From: Mesostigma viride
Taxonomy: Eukaryota > Streptophyta > Mesostigmatophyceae > Mesostigmatales > Mesostigmataceae
NCBI GenBank assembly: GCA_009746045.1
Contig: RPFO01000330.1
Location: forward strand, 1 to 64,000
Direction: 5' to 3'
DNA length: 64,000 nt
Part shown: positions 1-11,285 of the stretch, piece by piece
How positions within the stretch are numbered: the first letter of the stretch is position 1
Layout of the letters: each line of letters opens with the position of its first letter
Notes under the pieces: generated by a model
The model's input: the letters and a program-made list of their open reading frames with translations, nothing else
Databases searched by the model: none
What the model was told of the DNA's origin: nothing
Made by a program: the position numbers and the translations under genes

Positions 1-3000
1 TGGGTTGGGTGGGTTGGGTGGGTTGGGTGGGTGGGTGGGGTTGGGTGGGTTGGGGTGGGTTGGGTGGGTTGGGTGGGTTGGGTGGGTTGGGTGGGTTGGG
101 TGGGTTGGGTGGGTTGGGTGGGTTGGTGGGTGGGTGGGTTGGGTGGGTTGGGTGGGTTGGGTGGGTTGGGTGGGTTGGGTGGGTTGGGTGGGTTGGGTGG
201 GTTGGTGGGTTTGGGTGGGTTGGGTGGGTTGGGTGGGTTGGGTGGGTTGGGTGGGTTGGGTGGGTTGGTGGGTGGGTGGGTTGGGTGGGTTGGGTGGGTT
301 GGGTGGGTTGGGTGGGTTGGGTGGGTTGGGTGGGTTGGGTGGGTTGGGTGGTGTTGGGTGGGTTGGGTGGGTTGGGTGGGTGGGTGGGTTGGGTGGGTTG
401 GGTGGGTTGGGTGGGTTGGGTGGGTTGGGTGGGTTGGTGGGTTGGGTGGGTTGGGGGGTTGGGGTGGTTGGGCGGTTGGGGGGTTGGGTGGGTGTGGGTG
501 GGTTGGGTGGGTTGGGGGTTGGGTGGGTTGGGTGGGTTGGGTGGGTTGGGTGGGTTGGTGGGTTGGGTGGGTTGGGGTTGGGTGGGTTGGGGGGGTTGGG
601 TGGGTTGGGTGGGTTGGGCGGGTGGGCGGGTTTGGGGGGTTGGGTGGGTTTGGGTGGGTTGGGTGGGTTGGGTGGGTTGGGTGGGTTGGGTGGGTTGGTG
701 GGTTGGGTGGGTTGGGTGGGTTGGTGGGTTGGTGGGTTGGGCGGGTTGGGCGGGTTTGGGCGGGTTGGGCGGGTTGGGTGGGTTGGGTGGTGGGTGGGTT
801 GGGTGGGTTGGGTGGTTGGGTGGTTGGGTGGGTTGGGGTGGGTTTGGGTGGGTTGGGGGGTTGGGGTTGGGTTGGGTTGGTGGGTTGGGTGGGTTGGGTG
901 GGTTGGGTGGGTTGGGTGGGTTGGGTGGGTTGGGTGGTTGGTGGGTTGGGTGGGTTGGGTGGGTTGGGTGGGTTGGTGGGGTGGGTGGGTTGGGTGGGTG
1001 GGTGGGTTGGGGTGGTTGGGTGGGTTGGGTGGGTTTGGGTGGGTTGGGTGGGTTGGGTGGGTTGGGGTGGGTTGGGTGGGTTGGGTGGGTTGGGTGGGTG
1101 GGGGTGGGCGGGTGGGCGGGTCGGGGCGGGTCGGGCGGGTTGGGTGGGTTTGGGTGGGTGGGTGGGTTGGGTGGTGGGTTGGGTGGGTTGGCGGGTTGGG
1201 TGGGTTGGGTGGGTTGGGTGGGTTGGGGCGGGTTTGGTGGGTTGGGTGGGTTGGGTGGGTGTGGGTTGGGTGGGTTGGGTGGGTTGGGTGGGGTTGGGTG
1301 GGGTTGGGTGGGTTGGGTGGGGTTGGTGGGTTGGGTGGGTTGGGTGGGTTGGGTGGGTTGGCGGGGTTTGGGCGGGTTGGGTGGGTTGGCGGGTTGGGCG
1401 GGTTGGGTGGGTTGGGTGGGTTGGGTGGGTTGGGTGGGTTGGGTGGGTTGGGTGGCTGGGTTGGGTGGGGTTGGGTGGGGGGTGGGTTGGTGGGTTGGGT
1501 GGGTTGGTGGGTTGGTGGGTTGGGTGGGTTGGGGTGGGTTGGGTGGGTTGGGTGGGTTGGGTGGGTTGGGTGGGTTGGGTGGGTGGGTGGGTTGGGTGGG
1601 GTGGGTGGGGTGGGTGGGGTGGTGGGGGTGGGTGGTGGGTGGGTGGGTTGGGGTGGGTGGGGTGGTGGGGTGGGTGGTGGGGGTGGGTTGGGTGGGGTGG
1701 GTGGGTGGGTGGGGTGGGTGGGTTGGGTGGGTTGGGTGGGTTGGGTGTTGGGTGGGTTGGGTGGGTTTGGGGTGGGTTGGGTGGTTTGGGTGGGTTGGGC
1801 GGGTCGGGGGGTGGGCGGGTCGGGCGGGTCGGGCGGGTTGGGGGTTGGTGGGGTTGGGTGGGTGGGTGGGTTGGGTGGGTTGGGTGGGTTGGGTGGGTTG
1901 GGTGGGTTGGTGGGTTGGGTGGGTTGGGTGGGTTGGGTGGGTTGGGTGGGTTGGTGGGTTGGGTGGGTTGGGTGGGTTGGGTGGGTTGGGTGGGTTGGGT
2001 GGGTTGGGTGGGTTGGGTGGTTGGGTGGGTTGGGTGGGTTGGGTGGGTTGGGGTGGGTTGGGTGGGTTGGGTGGGTTGGGTGGGTTGGGTGGGTTGGGTG
2101 GGTTGGGTGGGTTGGGTGGGTTGGGTGGGTTGGGTGGTTGGGTGGGTTGGGTGGGTTGGGTGGGTTGGGTGGGTTGGGTGGGTTGGGTGGGTTGGGTGGG
2201 TTGGGTGGGTTGGTGGGTTGGGTGGGTTGGGTGGGTTGGGTGGGTTGGGTGGGTTGGGTGGGTTGGGTGGGTTGGGTGGGTTGGGTGGGTTGGGTGGGTT
2301 GGGTGGGTTGGGTGGGTTGGGTGGGTTGGGTGGGTTGGGTGGGTTGGGTGGGTTGGGTGGGTTGGGTGGGTTGGGTGGGTTGGGTGGGTTGGGTGGGTTG
2401 GGTGGGTTGGGTGGTTGGGTGGGTTGGTGGGTTGGGTGGGTTGGGTGGGTTGGGTGGGTTGGTGGGTGGGTGGGTTGGGTGGGTGGGCTGGGTTGGGTGG
2501 GTTGGGTGGGTTGGGTGGGTTGGGTGGGTTGGGTGGGTTGGGTGGGTTGGGTGGGTTGGGTGGGTTGGGTGGGTTGGGTGGGTTGGGTGGGTTGGGTGGG
2601 TTGGGTGGGTTGGGTGGGTTGGTGGGTTGGGTGGTTGGGTGGGTGGTGGGTTGGGTGGGTTGGGTGGTTGGGTGGGTTGGGTGGGTTGGGTGGGTTGGGT
2701 GGGTTGGGTGGGTTGGGTGGGTTGGGTGGGTTGGGTGGGTTGGGTGGGTTGGGTGGGTTGGGTGGGTTGGGTGGGTTGGGTGGGTTGGGTGGGTTGGGTG
2801 GGTTGGGTGGGTTGGGTGGGTTGGGTGGGTTGGGTGGGTTGGGTGGGTTTGGGTGGGTTGGGTGGGTTGGGTGGGTTGGTGGGTTGGGTGGGTTGGGTGG
2901 GTTGGGTGGGTTGGGTGGGTTGGTGGGTTGGGTGGGTTGGGTGGGTTGGGTGGGTTGGGTGGGTTGGGTGGTTGGGTGGGTTGGGTGGGTTGGGTGGGTT

Positions 3001-5475
3001 GGGTGGGTTGGGTGGGTTGGGTGGGTTGGGTGGGTTGGGTGGGTTGGGTGGGTTGGGTGGGTTGGGTGGGTTGGGTGTTGGGTGGGTTGGGTGGGTTGGG
3101 TGGGTTGGGTGGGTTGGGTGGGTTGGGTGGGTTGGGTGGGTTGGGTGGGTTGGGTGGGTTGGGTGGGTTGGGTGGGTTGGGTGGGTTGGGTGGGTTGGGT
3201 GGGTTGGGTGGGTTGGGTGGGTTGGGTGGGTTGGGTGGTTGGGTGGGTTGGGTGGGTTGGGTGGTTGGGTGGGTTGGGTGGGTTGGGTGGGTTGGGTGGG
3301 TTGGGTGGGTTGGGTGGGTTGGGTGGGTTGGGTGGTTGGGTGGGTTGGGTGGGTTGGGTGGGTTGGGTGGGTTGGGTGGGTTGGGTGGGTTGGGTGGGTT
3401 GGTGGGTTGGGTGGGTTGGGTGGGTTGGGTGGGTTGGGTGGGTTGGGTGGGTTGGGTGGGTTGGGTGGGTTGGGTGGGTTGGGTGGGTTGGGTGGGTTGG
3501 GTGGGTTGGGTGGGTTGGGTGGGTTGGGTGGGTTGGGTGGGTTGGGTGGGTTGGGTGGGTTTGGGTGGTTGGGTGGGTTGGGTGGGTTGGGTGGTTGGGT
3601 GGGTTGGGTGGGTTGGGTGGGTTGGGTGGGTTGGGTGGGTTGGGTGGTTGGTGGTTGGGTGGGTTGGGTGGGTGGTGGTTGGGTGGGTTGGGTGGGTTGG
3701 GTGGGTTGGGTGGGTTGGGTGGGTTGGGTGGGTTGGGTGGGTTGGGTGGGTTGGGTGGGTTGGGTGGGTTGGGTGGGTTGGGTGGGTTGGGTGGGTTGGG
3801 TGGGTTGGGTGGGTTGGGTGGGTTGGGTGGGTTGGGTGGGTTGGGTGGGTTGGGTGGGTTGGGTGGGTTGGGTGGGTTGGGTGGTTGGGTGGGTTGGGTG
3901 GGTTGGGTGGGTTGGGTGGGTTGGGTGGGTTGGGTGGGTTGGGTGGGTTGGTGGGTTGGGTGGGTTGGGTGGGTTGGGTGGGTTGGGTGGGTTGGGTGGG
4001 TTGGGTGGGTTGGGTGGGTTGGGTGGGTTGGGTGGGTTGGGTGGGTTGGGTGGGTTGGGTGGGTTGGGTGGGTTGGGTGGGTTGGGTGGGTTGGGTGGGT
4101 TGGGTGGGTTGGGTGGGTTGGGTGGGTTGGGTGGTTGGGTGGGTTGGGTGGGTTGGGTGGGTTGGGTGGGTTGGGTGGGTTGGGTGGGTTGGGTGGGTTG
4201 GGTGGGTTGGGTGGGTTGGGTGGTTGGGTGGGTTGGGTGGGTTGGGTGGGTTGGGTGGGTTGGGTGGGTTGGGTGGGTTGGGTGGGTTGGGTGGGTTGGG
4301 TGGGTTGGGTGGGTTGGGTGGGTTGGGTGGGTTGGGTGGGTTGGGTGGGTTGGGTGGGTTGGGTGGGTTGGGTGGGTTGGGTGGGTTGGGTGGGTTGGGT
4401 GGGTTGGGTGGGTTGGGTGGGTTGGGTGGGTTGGGTGGGTTGGGTGGGTTGGGTGGGTTGGTGGGTTGGGTGGGTTGGGTGGGTTGGGTGGGTTGGGTGG
4501 GTTGGGTGGGTTGGGTGGGTTGGGTGGGTTGGGTGGGTTGGGTGGGTTGGGTGGGTTGGGTGGGTTGGGTGGGTTGGGTGGGTTGGGTGGGTTGGGTGGG
4601 TTGGGTGGGTTGGGTGGGTTGGGTGGGTTGGGTGGGTTGGGTGGGTTGGGTGGGTTGGGTGGGTTGGGTGGGTTGGGTGGGTTGGGTGGGTTGGGTGGGT
4701 TGGGTGGGTTGGGTGGGTTGGGTGGGTTGGGTGGGTTGGGTGGGTTGGGTGGGTTGGGTGGGTTGGGTGGGTTGGGTGGGTTGGGTGGGTTGGGTGGGTT
4801 GGGTGGGTTGGGTGGGTTGGGTGGGTTGGGTGGGTTGGGTGGGTTGGGTGGGTTGGGTGGGTTGGGTGGGTTGGGTGGGTTGGGTGGGTTGGGTGGGTTG
4901 GGTGGGTTGGGTGGGTTGGGTGGGTTGGGTGGGTTGGGTGGGTTGGGTGGGTTGGGTGGGTTGGGTGGGTTGGGTGGGTTGGGTGGGTTGGGTGGGTTGG
5001 GTGGGTTGGGGGGTTGGGCGGGTTGGCGGGTTGGGTGGGTTGGGTGGGGGGTGGGCGGGTGGGTGGTGGGGTGGGGGGTGGGGTGGGGTGGGTGGGGTGG
5101 GTGGGTGGTGGGGTGGGTGGGTGGGTGGGTGGGTGGGGTGGGTGGGTGGGGGGTGGGCGGGTGGGTGGGGTGGGTGGGGTGGGTGGGGTGGGTGGGGTGG
5201 GCGGGTTGGGCGGGTTGGGCGGTCGGGCGGGTCGGGCGGGTCGGGCGGGTCGGGCGGGTCGGGCGGGTCGGGCGGGTCGGGCGGGTGGGGCGGGTGGGGC
5301 GGGTGGGGCGGGTGGGGCGGGTTGGGCGGGTTGGGCGGGTTGGGCGGGTTGGGCGGGTTGGGCGGGTTGGGCGGGTTGGGGGTGTTGGGCGGGTTGGGCG
5401 GGTTGGGGGGGTTGGGCGGGTTGGGCGGGTTGGGCGGGTTGGGGGGGTTGGGGGGGTTGGATGGGTTGGGGGGAA
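1..5475. repeat. G-rich 9-bp minisatellite (GGGTTGGGT)n
   Basis: About 5.5 kb of head-to-tail 9-mers, GGGTT plus GGGT, with almost no A and C only in clusters. Long perfect stretches (for example 4000-5000) alternate with variant-rich zones (about 450-1850 and 5010-5475). Variants include 8-mers and the C-containing forms GGGTCGGGC and GGGTTGGGC. Every unit carries G-runs of three, so the + strand could form G-quadruplexes. Frames are open only because the repeat has no stop; the Gly-Trp-Val and Gly-Leu proteins are not real. It is not a telomere repeat I know. It may lie in an upstream intron of the aldo/keto reductase at 6363. The left end is cut by the window. Confidence 0.97.
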
Positions 5476-6362
5476 ATGGTAGAGTTAGTACGCATGACCT
5501 TCCCGCAGAAGCTGGAAGTACATGGGTTGCTTGGTATTACAGACTCTGGGGCGTAGCTTGCGATTAGTGAAGGCTGCTGCCCATTCGCTAGATGCTAGAA
5601 GCAATGGCTGCTGCCCATGTGCCAGACGCAAGAAGCAATGGCAGCTGCCCATGTGCCAGACGCTACAAGAAATGGCTGCTGCCCAGGTGGCAGATGCTAC
5701 AAGAAATGGCTGCTGCCCATGTGCCAGACGCTAGAAGCAATGGCTGCTGCCCATGTGCCAGACGCTAGAAGCCATGGGAAATGGTTGTGTGTTCTCGGTA
5801 CGAACGCGCAAGGCACGAATGCCATGAGTGGTGCGTGTTGTCCATCACGCAGGATGGCTGGGGCACGCGCTGGAAACGAGTAGCTTGATGCGGGGGCGGA
5901 ACAGTTCAGAATATGAACAGCCTCATTGTGTATGTTTTGTGGGTACGCACAAGGTATTGAACGTTCGATGATGATGGCTAGTAGCCGCGTGATTGTTGCA
6001 CTGTGGGTGCCCGGCGCCTGCGACAGTCCGATCCGTTAATATTCGTTCGCATCCGCTGACTTTGATTCTGTTCCATGTTTCTGTTTGCACAGGGAAGCAA
6101 ACACAGTGCCGTGCATGGCGGCAGCCAGGTCTGGCGTGCCATGTACTGAGGAGGGTGGAATAGCTCTTTTCTCAAGCTCGCTAGAGATTGATACATGTCT
6201 GTGCATGACGGCGGCTATCGTTTTGTTTTTACTCCATGTGTGTGATGGAGGCTGAAAAAGTATTTTCCTTTGTGGGTGGCGGCGGCTGAATTCTCTTGGT
6301 AACTCTTGTCCTTGTTGTCCTTGTTGTTGCGGTTCTATCTCCCTGTGGGTGCCGGCGGCCAG
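5476..6362. other. Noncoding stretch before the AKR exon
   Basis: Contains the 34-bp tandem repeat at 5568-5778 and then about 580 bp without recognisable coding sequence. Degraded copies of the acceptor region of the next exon lie at about 6003-6025, 6112-6142, 6203-6216 and 6272-6290. I read it as the 3' part of an intron. No upstream AKR exon could be identified here. Confidence 0.6.
5568..5778. repeat. 34-bp tandem repeat, about six copies
   Basis: Units resemble AATGGCTGCTGCCCATGTGC followed by CAGACGCTAGAAGC. The repeated CAATGG/AAATGG landmark falls at 5602, 5636, 5670, 5704 and 5738, exactly 34 bp apart. Units differ by a few substitutions. Confidence 0.9.
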
Positions 6363-7670
6363 GTCTGGCGTGCATTCGAGGAGCAGCACGCTGCTGGCCG
6401 TGCGCTCCGCCTGGGTATCTCGAACTGCTACGACCTTCCCGTCCTCCAGCAGCTGTACGACGCGGCCGTGGTCAAGCCCAGCGTGGTGCAGAACCGATTC
6501 TACGACTCGTCGCACTACGATGTACCGCTGAGGGCGTTCTGCCGCGCCAAGGGTATAATGTACCAGAGCTTCTGGACGCTCACGGCCAACCCGCACGTGC
6601 TGGAGGACAGGCGGGTGGTCGCCATGGCCAAGTCGCACCAGAAGACGCCTGCGCAGGTAGAATCGCGAAACCAGCAGCAAGGCTAGTGGCGATAGCGGCA
6701 ATACTGGTAATGTTTTGTAGCAGTATAACCATAAGATGAATGTGCAGATAGGATTGCGACATAACTCCAAAGAGAGGATTAATCGTTGTAGTTTTACCAG
6801 AAGATGCCCGCGCAGGTAGGTGCACGGCATGGCAGTATAAGTGGTAGTCGTAGAGGTGACACTATTACCAGCAGATGGGATTGCAATGATAGTAATTGTC
6901 ATAACCTGCTGTGCCCGAGTTATAATAGTTATTCTCATAACCTCGCCTGTGCAGGTAGATCCACGGTATAGCGGTGATGGTAGTGGTGAAAGTGGTACTG
7001 TCTTTAGAACTTTTACCAGGCGACGGCCGGGCAGGTATGCATCGTATTAATCGTGGTATAGAGTTCTGTGTCTACTGCCTTGGTGTAGTGGACCTTTCTG
7101 CAGGCAATGAACGCGCCCACGCACGTCCGTTTGCTGCTGATGATCCTGGCTGGGATCTCATCCAAGACACACGCACGCACACACACACACACACACACCA
7201 TGATGTTTCCTACGAAAACCACGGTATTAACAGTGTGACTCCACTCCACTGGCATCAATAGTGCCAACTGTAACATAAGCTATCCACATAAGCAGCTGTC
7301 AAGTATATAGCAACAGGTGGGTCCCAGGATTGGTTGATGGCAGGGAGCTGCATTCGGGGATTTTTTATTACTACTATGTCAATTAATGTGTTGAGTCCAT
7401 GATTAGTTGCTCGTTGAAGCCTTGCCTCGTCTTGTCCCTAAACTGCGCCTGCGGTGAATCCTTATTGTGCGTGCATCGGGCGCGTTGCATGCTGCCTTTG
7501 CCGCTTGTCACCCACAGATATTTTTCGCGTTTGTCATGCGCTTGGGCATCACCCCGTTGACCGGGACCAAGTCCGTACAGCACATGCAGCAGGACCTGGA
7601 TGTGCTGAATTTCACGATCAGTGATGAAGAGGTGGCGACCATCAAGGGCTTCATGCGGTTGGACGCATGA
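6363..7670 (+). CDS. Aldo/keto reductase, C-terminal part (two exons)
   Basis: Join 6363-6656 and 7518-7670, both phase 0, stop TGA at 7668-7670. It encodes the last ~149 residues of an NAD(P)H-dependent aldo/keto reductase, which reduces carbonyls. Visible family features are GISN followed by the VKPSVVQNRF strand (positions usual for the second half of the TIM barrel), and near the end PLTGTKS with the following helix, which corresponds to the NADPH-binding loop. The N-terminal half with the catalytic Asp, Tyr, Lys and His lies upstream and was not found, so the gene is partial here. Splice sites are canonical: acceptor CCAG at 6359-6362, donor GT at 6657, acceptor CACAG ending at 7517. The intron and upstream DNA carry degraded copies of these junctions. 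Confidence 0.88.
6657..7517 (+). other. AKR intron with three extra donor-site copies
   Basis: The donor region (CAGAAGACGCCTGCGCAG then GTAG) is repeated in degraded form with GT at 6816, 6955 and 7035. Each copy keeps GCAG|GTA. A short CA microsatellite is at 7170-7199. The rest holds nothing recognisable. Confidence 0.75.
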
Positions 7671-7885
7671 AAGCCCTGACGAGCATCTTGTCTTCTTGGA
7701 GTTGGCACAATTTTCGAGACTGTGCATCGGGATTTCTGGATCAGCGAACCTTTCCGATCTGGTTGCTGCTTTTGTGAGCTAGGCGGATATCGAGGCTATA
7801 TGGGCAGCAGCCCTCTCAACATATTGCCTCTTTTTTTCACTGTATAATGTTAAGTCTGTGGAGGTGACTGATCTTACTTATCTAA
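7671..7885. other. AKR 3' flank
   Basis: No gene recognised. A TATAATG-like stretch near 7840 is probably chance. Confidence 0.5.
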
Positions 7886-8872
7886 GGTGCATTCATCCAT
7901 TCATCCATGCATCCATCCATCCATCCATTCATTCATTCATTCGTTCGTTCGTTCGTTCGTTCGTTCGTTCGTTCGTTCGTTCGTTCGTTCGTTCGTTCGT
8001 TCGTTCGTTCGTTCGTTCGTTCGTTCGTTCGTTCGTTCGTTCGTTCGTTCGTTCGTTCGTTCGTTCGTTCGTTCGTTCGTTCGTTCGTTCGTTCGTTCGT
8101 TCGTTCGTTCGTTCGTTCGTTCGTTCGTTCGTTCGTTCGTTCGTTCGTTCGTTCGTTCGTTCGTTCGTTCGTTCGTTCGTTCGTTCGTTCGTTCGTTCGT
8201 TCGTTCGTTCGTTCGTTCGTTCGTTCGTTCGTTCGTTCGTCGTTCGTTCGTTCGTTCGTTCGTTCGTTCGTTCGTTCGTTCGTTCGTTCGTTCGTTCGTT
8301 CGTTCGTTCGTTCGTTCGTTCGTTCGTTCGTTCGTTCGTTCGTTCGTTCGTTCGTTCGTTCGTTCGTTCGTTCGTCGTTCGTTCGTTCGTTCGTTCGTTC
8401 GTTCGTTCGTTCGTTCGTTCGTCGTTCGTTCGTTCGTTCGTTCGTTCGTTCGTTCGTTCGTTCGTTCGTTCGTTCGTTCGTTCGTTCGTTCGTTCGTTCG
8501 TTCGTTCGTTCGTTCGTTCGTTCGTTCGTTCGTTCGTTCGTTCGTTCGTTCGTTCGTTCGTTCGTTCGTTCGTTCGTTCGTTTCGTTCGTTCGTTCGTTC
8601 GTTCGTTCGTTCGTTCGTTCGTTCGTTCGTTCGTTCGTTCGTTCGTTCGTTCGTTCGTTCGTTCGTTCGTTCGTTCGTTCGTTCGTTCGTTCGTTCGTTC
8701 GTTCATTTAATCATTCACACATTCATTCATTCATTCATTCATTCATTCATTCATTCATTCATTCATTCATTCATTCATTCATTCATTCATTCATTCATTC
8801 ATTCATCCATTCATTCATTCATTCATTCATTCATTCATTCATTCATTCATTCATTCAATCATTCACACATTC
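7886..8872. repeat. Tetranucleotide array: TTCA - TTCG - TTCA
   Basis: A pure TTCG block of about 760 bp (7940-8702) is flanked on both sides by TTCA/ATCC tetramers (7886-7939 and 8703-8872). Single-base slips near 8240, 8374, 8421 and 8580 shift the phase. All reading frames stay open, giving Arg-Ser-Phe-Val repeats that I do not regard as protein. Confidence 0.97.
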
Positions 8873-8879
8873 ATACCTG

Positions 8880-8972
8880 GATTCATTTGCAGATCGTGTT
8901 TTCCGCGGACCCGCACTGAACGCTTGCAAATGGTTTTCACCTTTGCGGCCGGCGTGCCAAATCAGAATACAT
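8880..8972 (+). repeat. Dispersed repeat copy (partner at 58455-58545)
   Basis: The stretch from TTCATTTGCAGATCGTGTTT through CTTTGCGG is found as an inverted, slightly diverged copy at about 58455-58545. No coding potential. Probably a short non-autonomous transposon or SINE fragment. Confidence 0.65.
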
Positions 8973-9225
8973 TCATACATTCACGCGAGCTCTGTTGGGA
9001 GCTAGTCACGCTGGATACAAACTTTGAGTACTGGTACCTTTCATGCCTGACTAACGCACAGCATGGAGGAGGCGTAGGGATCGCCTTCTCTCATTGCCTC
9101 ATTTGCAGGCCACAAGTTCGAAAAATTAAACTTCGGAGCCCGACATGTAGAAAATAAGTGTTGTTGGTATACATGAAATGTTCGTCTCAAATTAACATAA
9201 AAATTAGGTTGTACATACACATAAT

Positions 9226-9300
9226 GCCATCGTGCTCCCGTTGAGGAGTCACGGATGTCTATTAACCCCAATCGATATTGGATATGGATGGATGGATGGA
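9226..9300. repeat. Dispersed repeat copy (partner at 44104-44163)
   Basis: Contains GTGCTCCCGTTGAGGAGTCA and ends in GGAT tetramers. An inverted, diverged copy lies at 44104-44163. The rest of 8973-9545 holds nothing recognised. Confidence 0.6.
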
Positions 9301-9545
9301 CAAACAATCCTACCGCGGTCTATTGTATCTATCTAAAGCGGCCTATACACGTAGCTGATGGTGCCCCCTTTAACCCTATGTGACGGATCACCCCCAATCG
9401 CACCCCCGCCTTCAGCACCTCGATCATCCTTTGCTCCCTTCTCATGCGCTCTGACAGCGAGATCTGGTCTCCATCCATCTCCGCATCCATGCACCCTCCG
9501 TTAATTCCATCCTTACGGAAGCCTTCCAGCAGCACGTGACCCCCC

Positions 9546-11056
9546 TTGCTGCCGGCCGATGTGGCAACAATGGGAGGTACGCTGGCTACTGAGCTCCCTC
9601 ACCTTTCCACCACCGTCGCCTCCACCTCTGAAATGCCATTTCCGCCTCCACTGCCGACATCAAGGCCCAGCTCCTCGACCTCGACAAGCGCCTCCACGCC
9701 ACCGCCACAGCCCTTGAGTGCTTGCACGACACCGCAGGCCTCACCGCCCAGGCGGTGAAGGACATCGCTGCCCACCCGACATCATGGCCAGCGATGCTCC
9801 TTCCTCCCAGACCTGGGCGGATTTGCTCAAGCATCACACCACCTCCACCACAGGTCTCCACCATCGCGGCACAGCTCAAGCAACAAACTCTCGACCTCCG
9901 CGAGGAGGCTGACCGCACCCAGCGCAGCCACAATGTCATCGTCAAGCACTTCGACCAGCCGGTAGGTGAGACCTCGGATTCTCTTCTCATGGCATGTAAG
10001 CGCAACATTCTTGCCCCCATGCAACTCACTAGCTGGTGAGCTGCGGATGTCGGCTGCTCGCCTTCCCCGCGCGCCGGATAAGGCTGGCCCGGCTCCCGTG
10101 CGCGAGCTCCTCATGCACCTTAAGTACATGGCGGACAAGCTGTCGTTCCTTAAATGCCGCAAGAAGCTCTCGAGGACTCGCTTCACGCTGGACGACGACT
10201 TGACCCTGGCCCAGCAACAACGACGACGCGCGACCTACCTCCAGCTCCGGCAGAGTGCAGGGGGGAAATTAACCGGTATGCTGGAGGGGGGACGTCATCC
10301 ACGTCGACCACAAGCCCTGGGGTGTTTCAAGATGTCGTCGGCCGTGGCCGGAGGGGAGCCATGATGCAGCTGCCAAGGAGCTTGAAGCACCCGATACTTA
10401 AATTTCTAAGTTTTTGGTCGAGCTCCAGATGGGCCGGCCTAGTATAGGTGAGATGACTAGTTATTCCTGGACGCATGGCTCCAGACAGGTATATAGAATT
10501 GGTATTCAGAATTGGTATTTGTATTTGCACACTGTCCTCCTGACGGTGGTGCTCGCCATGATCCGGTCGGTTTTCCCCCACGCGAACATCCGGTCCGAGG
10601 ATGCGGATGGCGCTGCCTTCTATTCCCCCAACCACCGGCCTGACATCGTGGTGCTGGACTTTGAGGGGGGTGGCCGGCATCTGCTTATTGACGTTTCGGT
10701 GGCGCGGCCCTTGGCTCTTAGCCACGTGGCTGGGGCCTCCCTCACGGCAGGTTACACGGCGGACCGGGCGGAGCGGGCCAAGCTCCTGGCCTACGGCGAC
10801 GTCGGGCACCATCGTGTGGTGCCCTTTGTCCTGGAGGAGTTTGGGGCCATGGGGCCCCTGACCTCCGCCTTCTTCAAGGAGTGTTGCCGGCTCCGGGAGG
10901 ACCGGCTGGACCTGGAGGGCCAGCGGGCCCCATGGTCGGCGCGGACCTGGACGTCATATTGGCGTCAGCGCTTGTCGGTGGCGCTGACTCGGGCCATGGC
11001 TGACATCATGCTCCGCCGTACGCGAGCTGATTTTGCGGTGCAGCAGGGCTATTAGG
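9546..11056 (+). mobile_element. LINE-type retrotransposon relic, internally deleted
   Basis: Two conserved coding pieces sit in one orientation. 9650-10254 shows an ORF1-like protein broken across frames: a coiled-coil-like stretch (IKAQLLDLDKRLHATATALE) and, in another frame near 10060-10254, a basic segment with KKLSRTRFTLDDDLT, a pattern like the C-terminal RNA-binding region of L1-type ORF1 proteins. 10414-11055 is the C-terminal end of ORF2. The endonuclease and reverse-transcriptase core expected between them is missing. AT-rich tail-like sequence follows (11056-11203). Confidence 0.6.
10414..11055 (+). pseudogene. LINE ORF2 C-terminal domain (nuclease-like)
   Basis: A 213-codon open frame, coherent from about 10530. 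It has RPDIVVLDF followed by HLLIDVSVARP, a PD...D spacing like the PD-(D/E)XK restriction-like nuclease domain of some non-LTR elements, then a helical region and a basic end (APWSARTWTSYWRQRLS). The same C-terminal motif recurs inverted at 11286-11476, so it is a repeat family. The family assignment is inferred from pattern only; the first ~40 codons may not belong. Confidence 0.5.
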
Positions 11057-11203
11057 TTCCTCCCGTTAGGCGTTTCCATTGGTCTTATCGTAGTATAGAG
11101 CTTTGACATGGCTCTGTATATAGGTTTATAGCTGGGCGTTTGCTTTGGTTTGAGTGATTTCACTCTGCTGTAAGTAATTATATTTTTAATATATATATCC
11201 GCC

Positions 11204-11280
11204 TTCTTCAAGGAGTGTTGCCGGCTCCGGGAGCCCTACACGCAGCAACAGCGCTGCCGGCCCACCATGCAGGCCTGGAA
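11204..11280 (+). repeat. Short direct duplicate of the LINE C-terminal segment
   Basis: Begins with the same CCGCCTTCTTCAAGGAGTGT as 10864-10883 inside the LINE ORF and then diverges. Confidence 0.7.
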
Positions 11281-11285
11281 GGGAT

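Noticed and set aside
1-5475. Telomere
   Set aside because: The unit is not a known telomere repeat, it is followed by genes on one side only within a window whose edge is arbitrary, and variant units are spread throughout.
5-5567. ORFs of 1800+ codons in three frames
   Set aside because: Produced by a stop-free 9-bp repeat; all three frames are open and encode only Gly-Trp-Val or Gly-Leu periodicities.
6036-6938. 300-codon minus-strand ORF
   Set aside because: Antisense shadow of the AKR exon, with no family signature.
10327-10812. 161-codon minus-strand ORF
   Set aside because: Antisense of the LINE ORF2 end, which has the coherent protein pattern.
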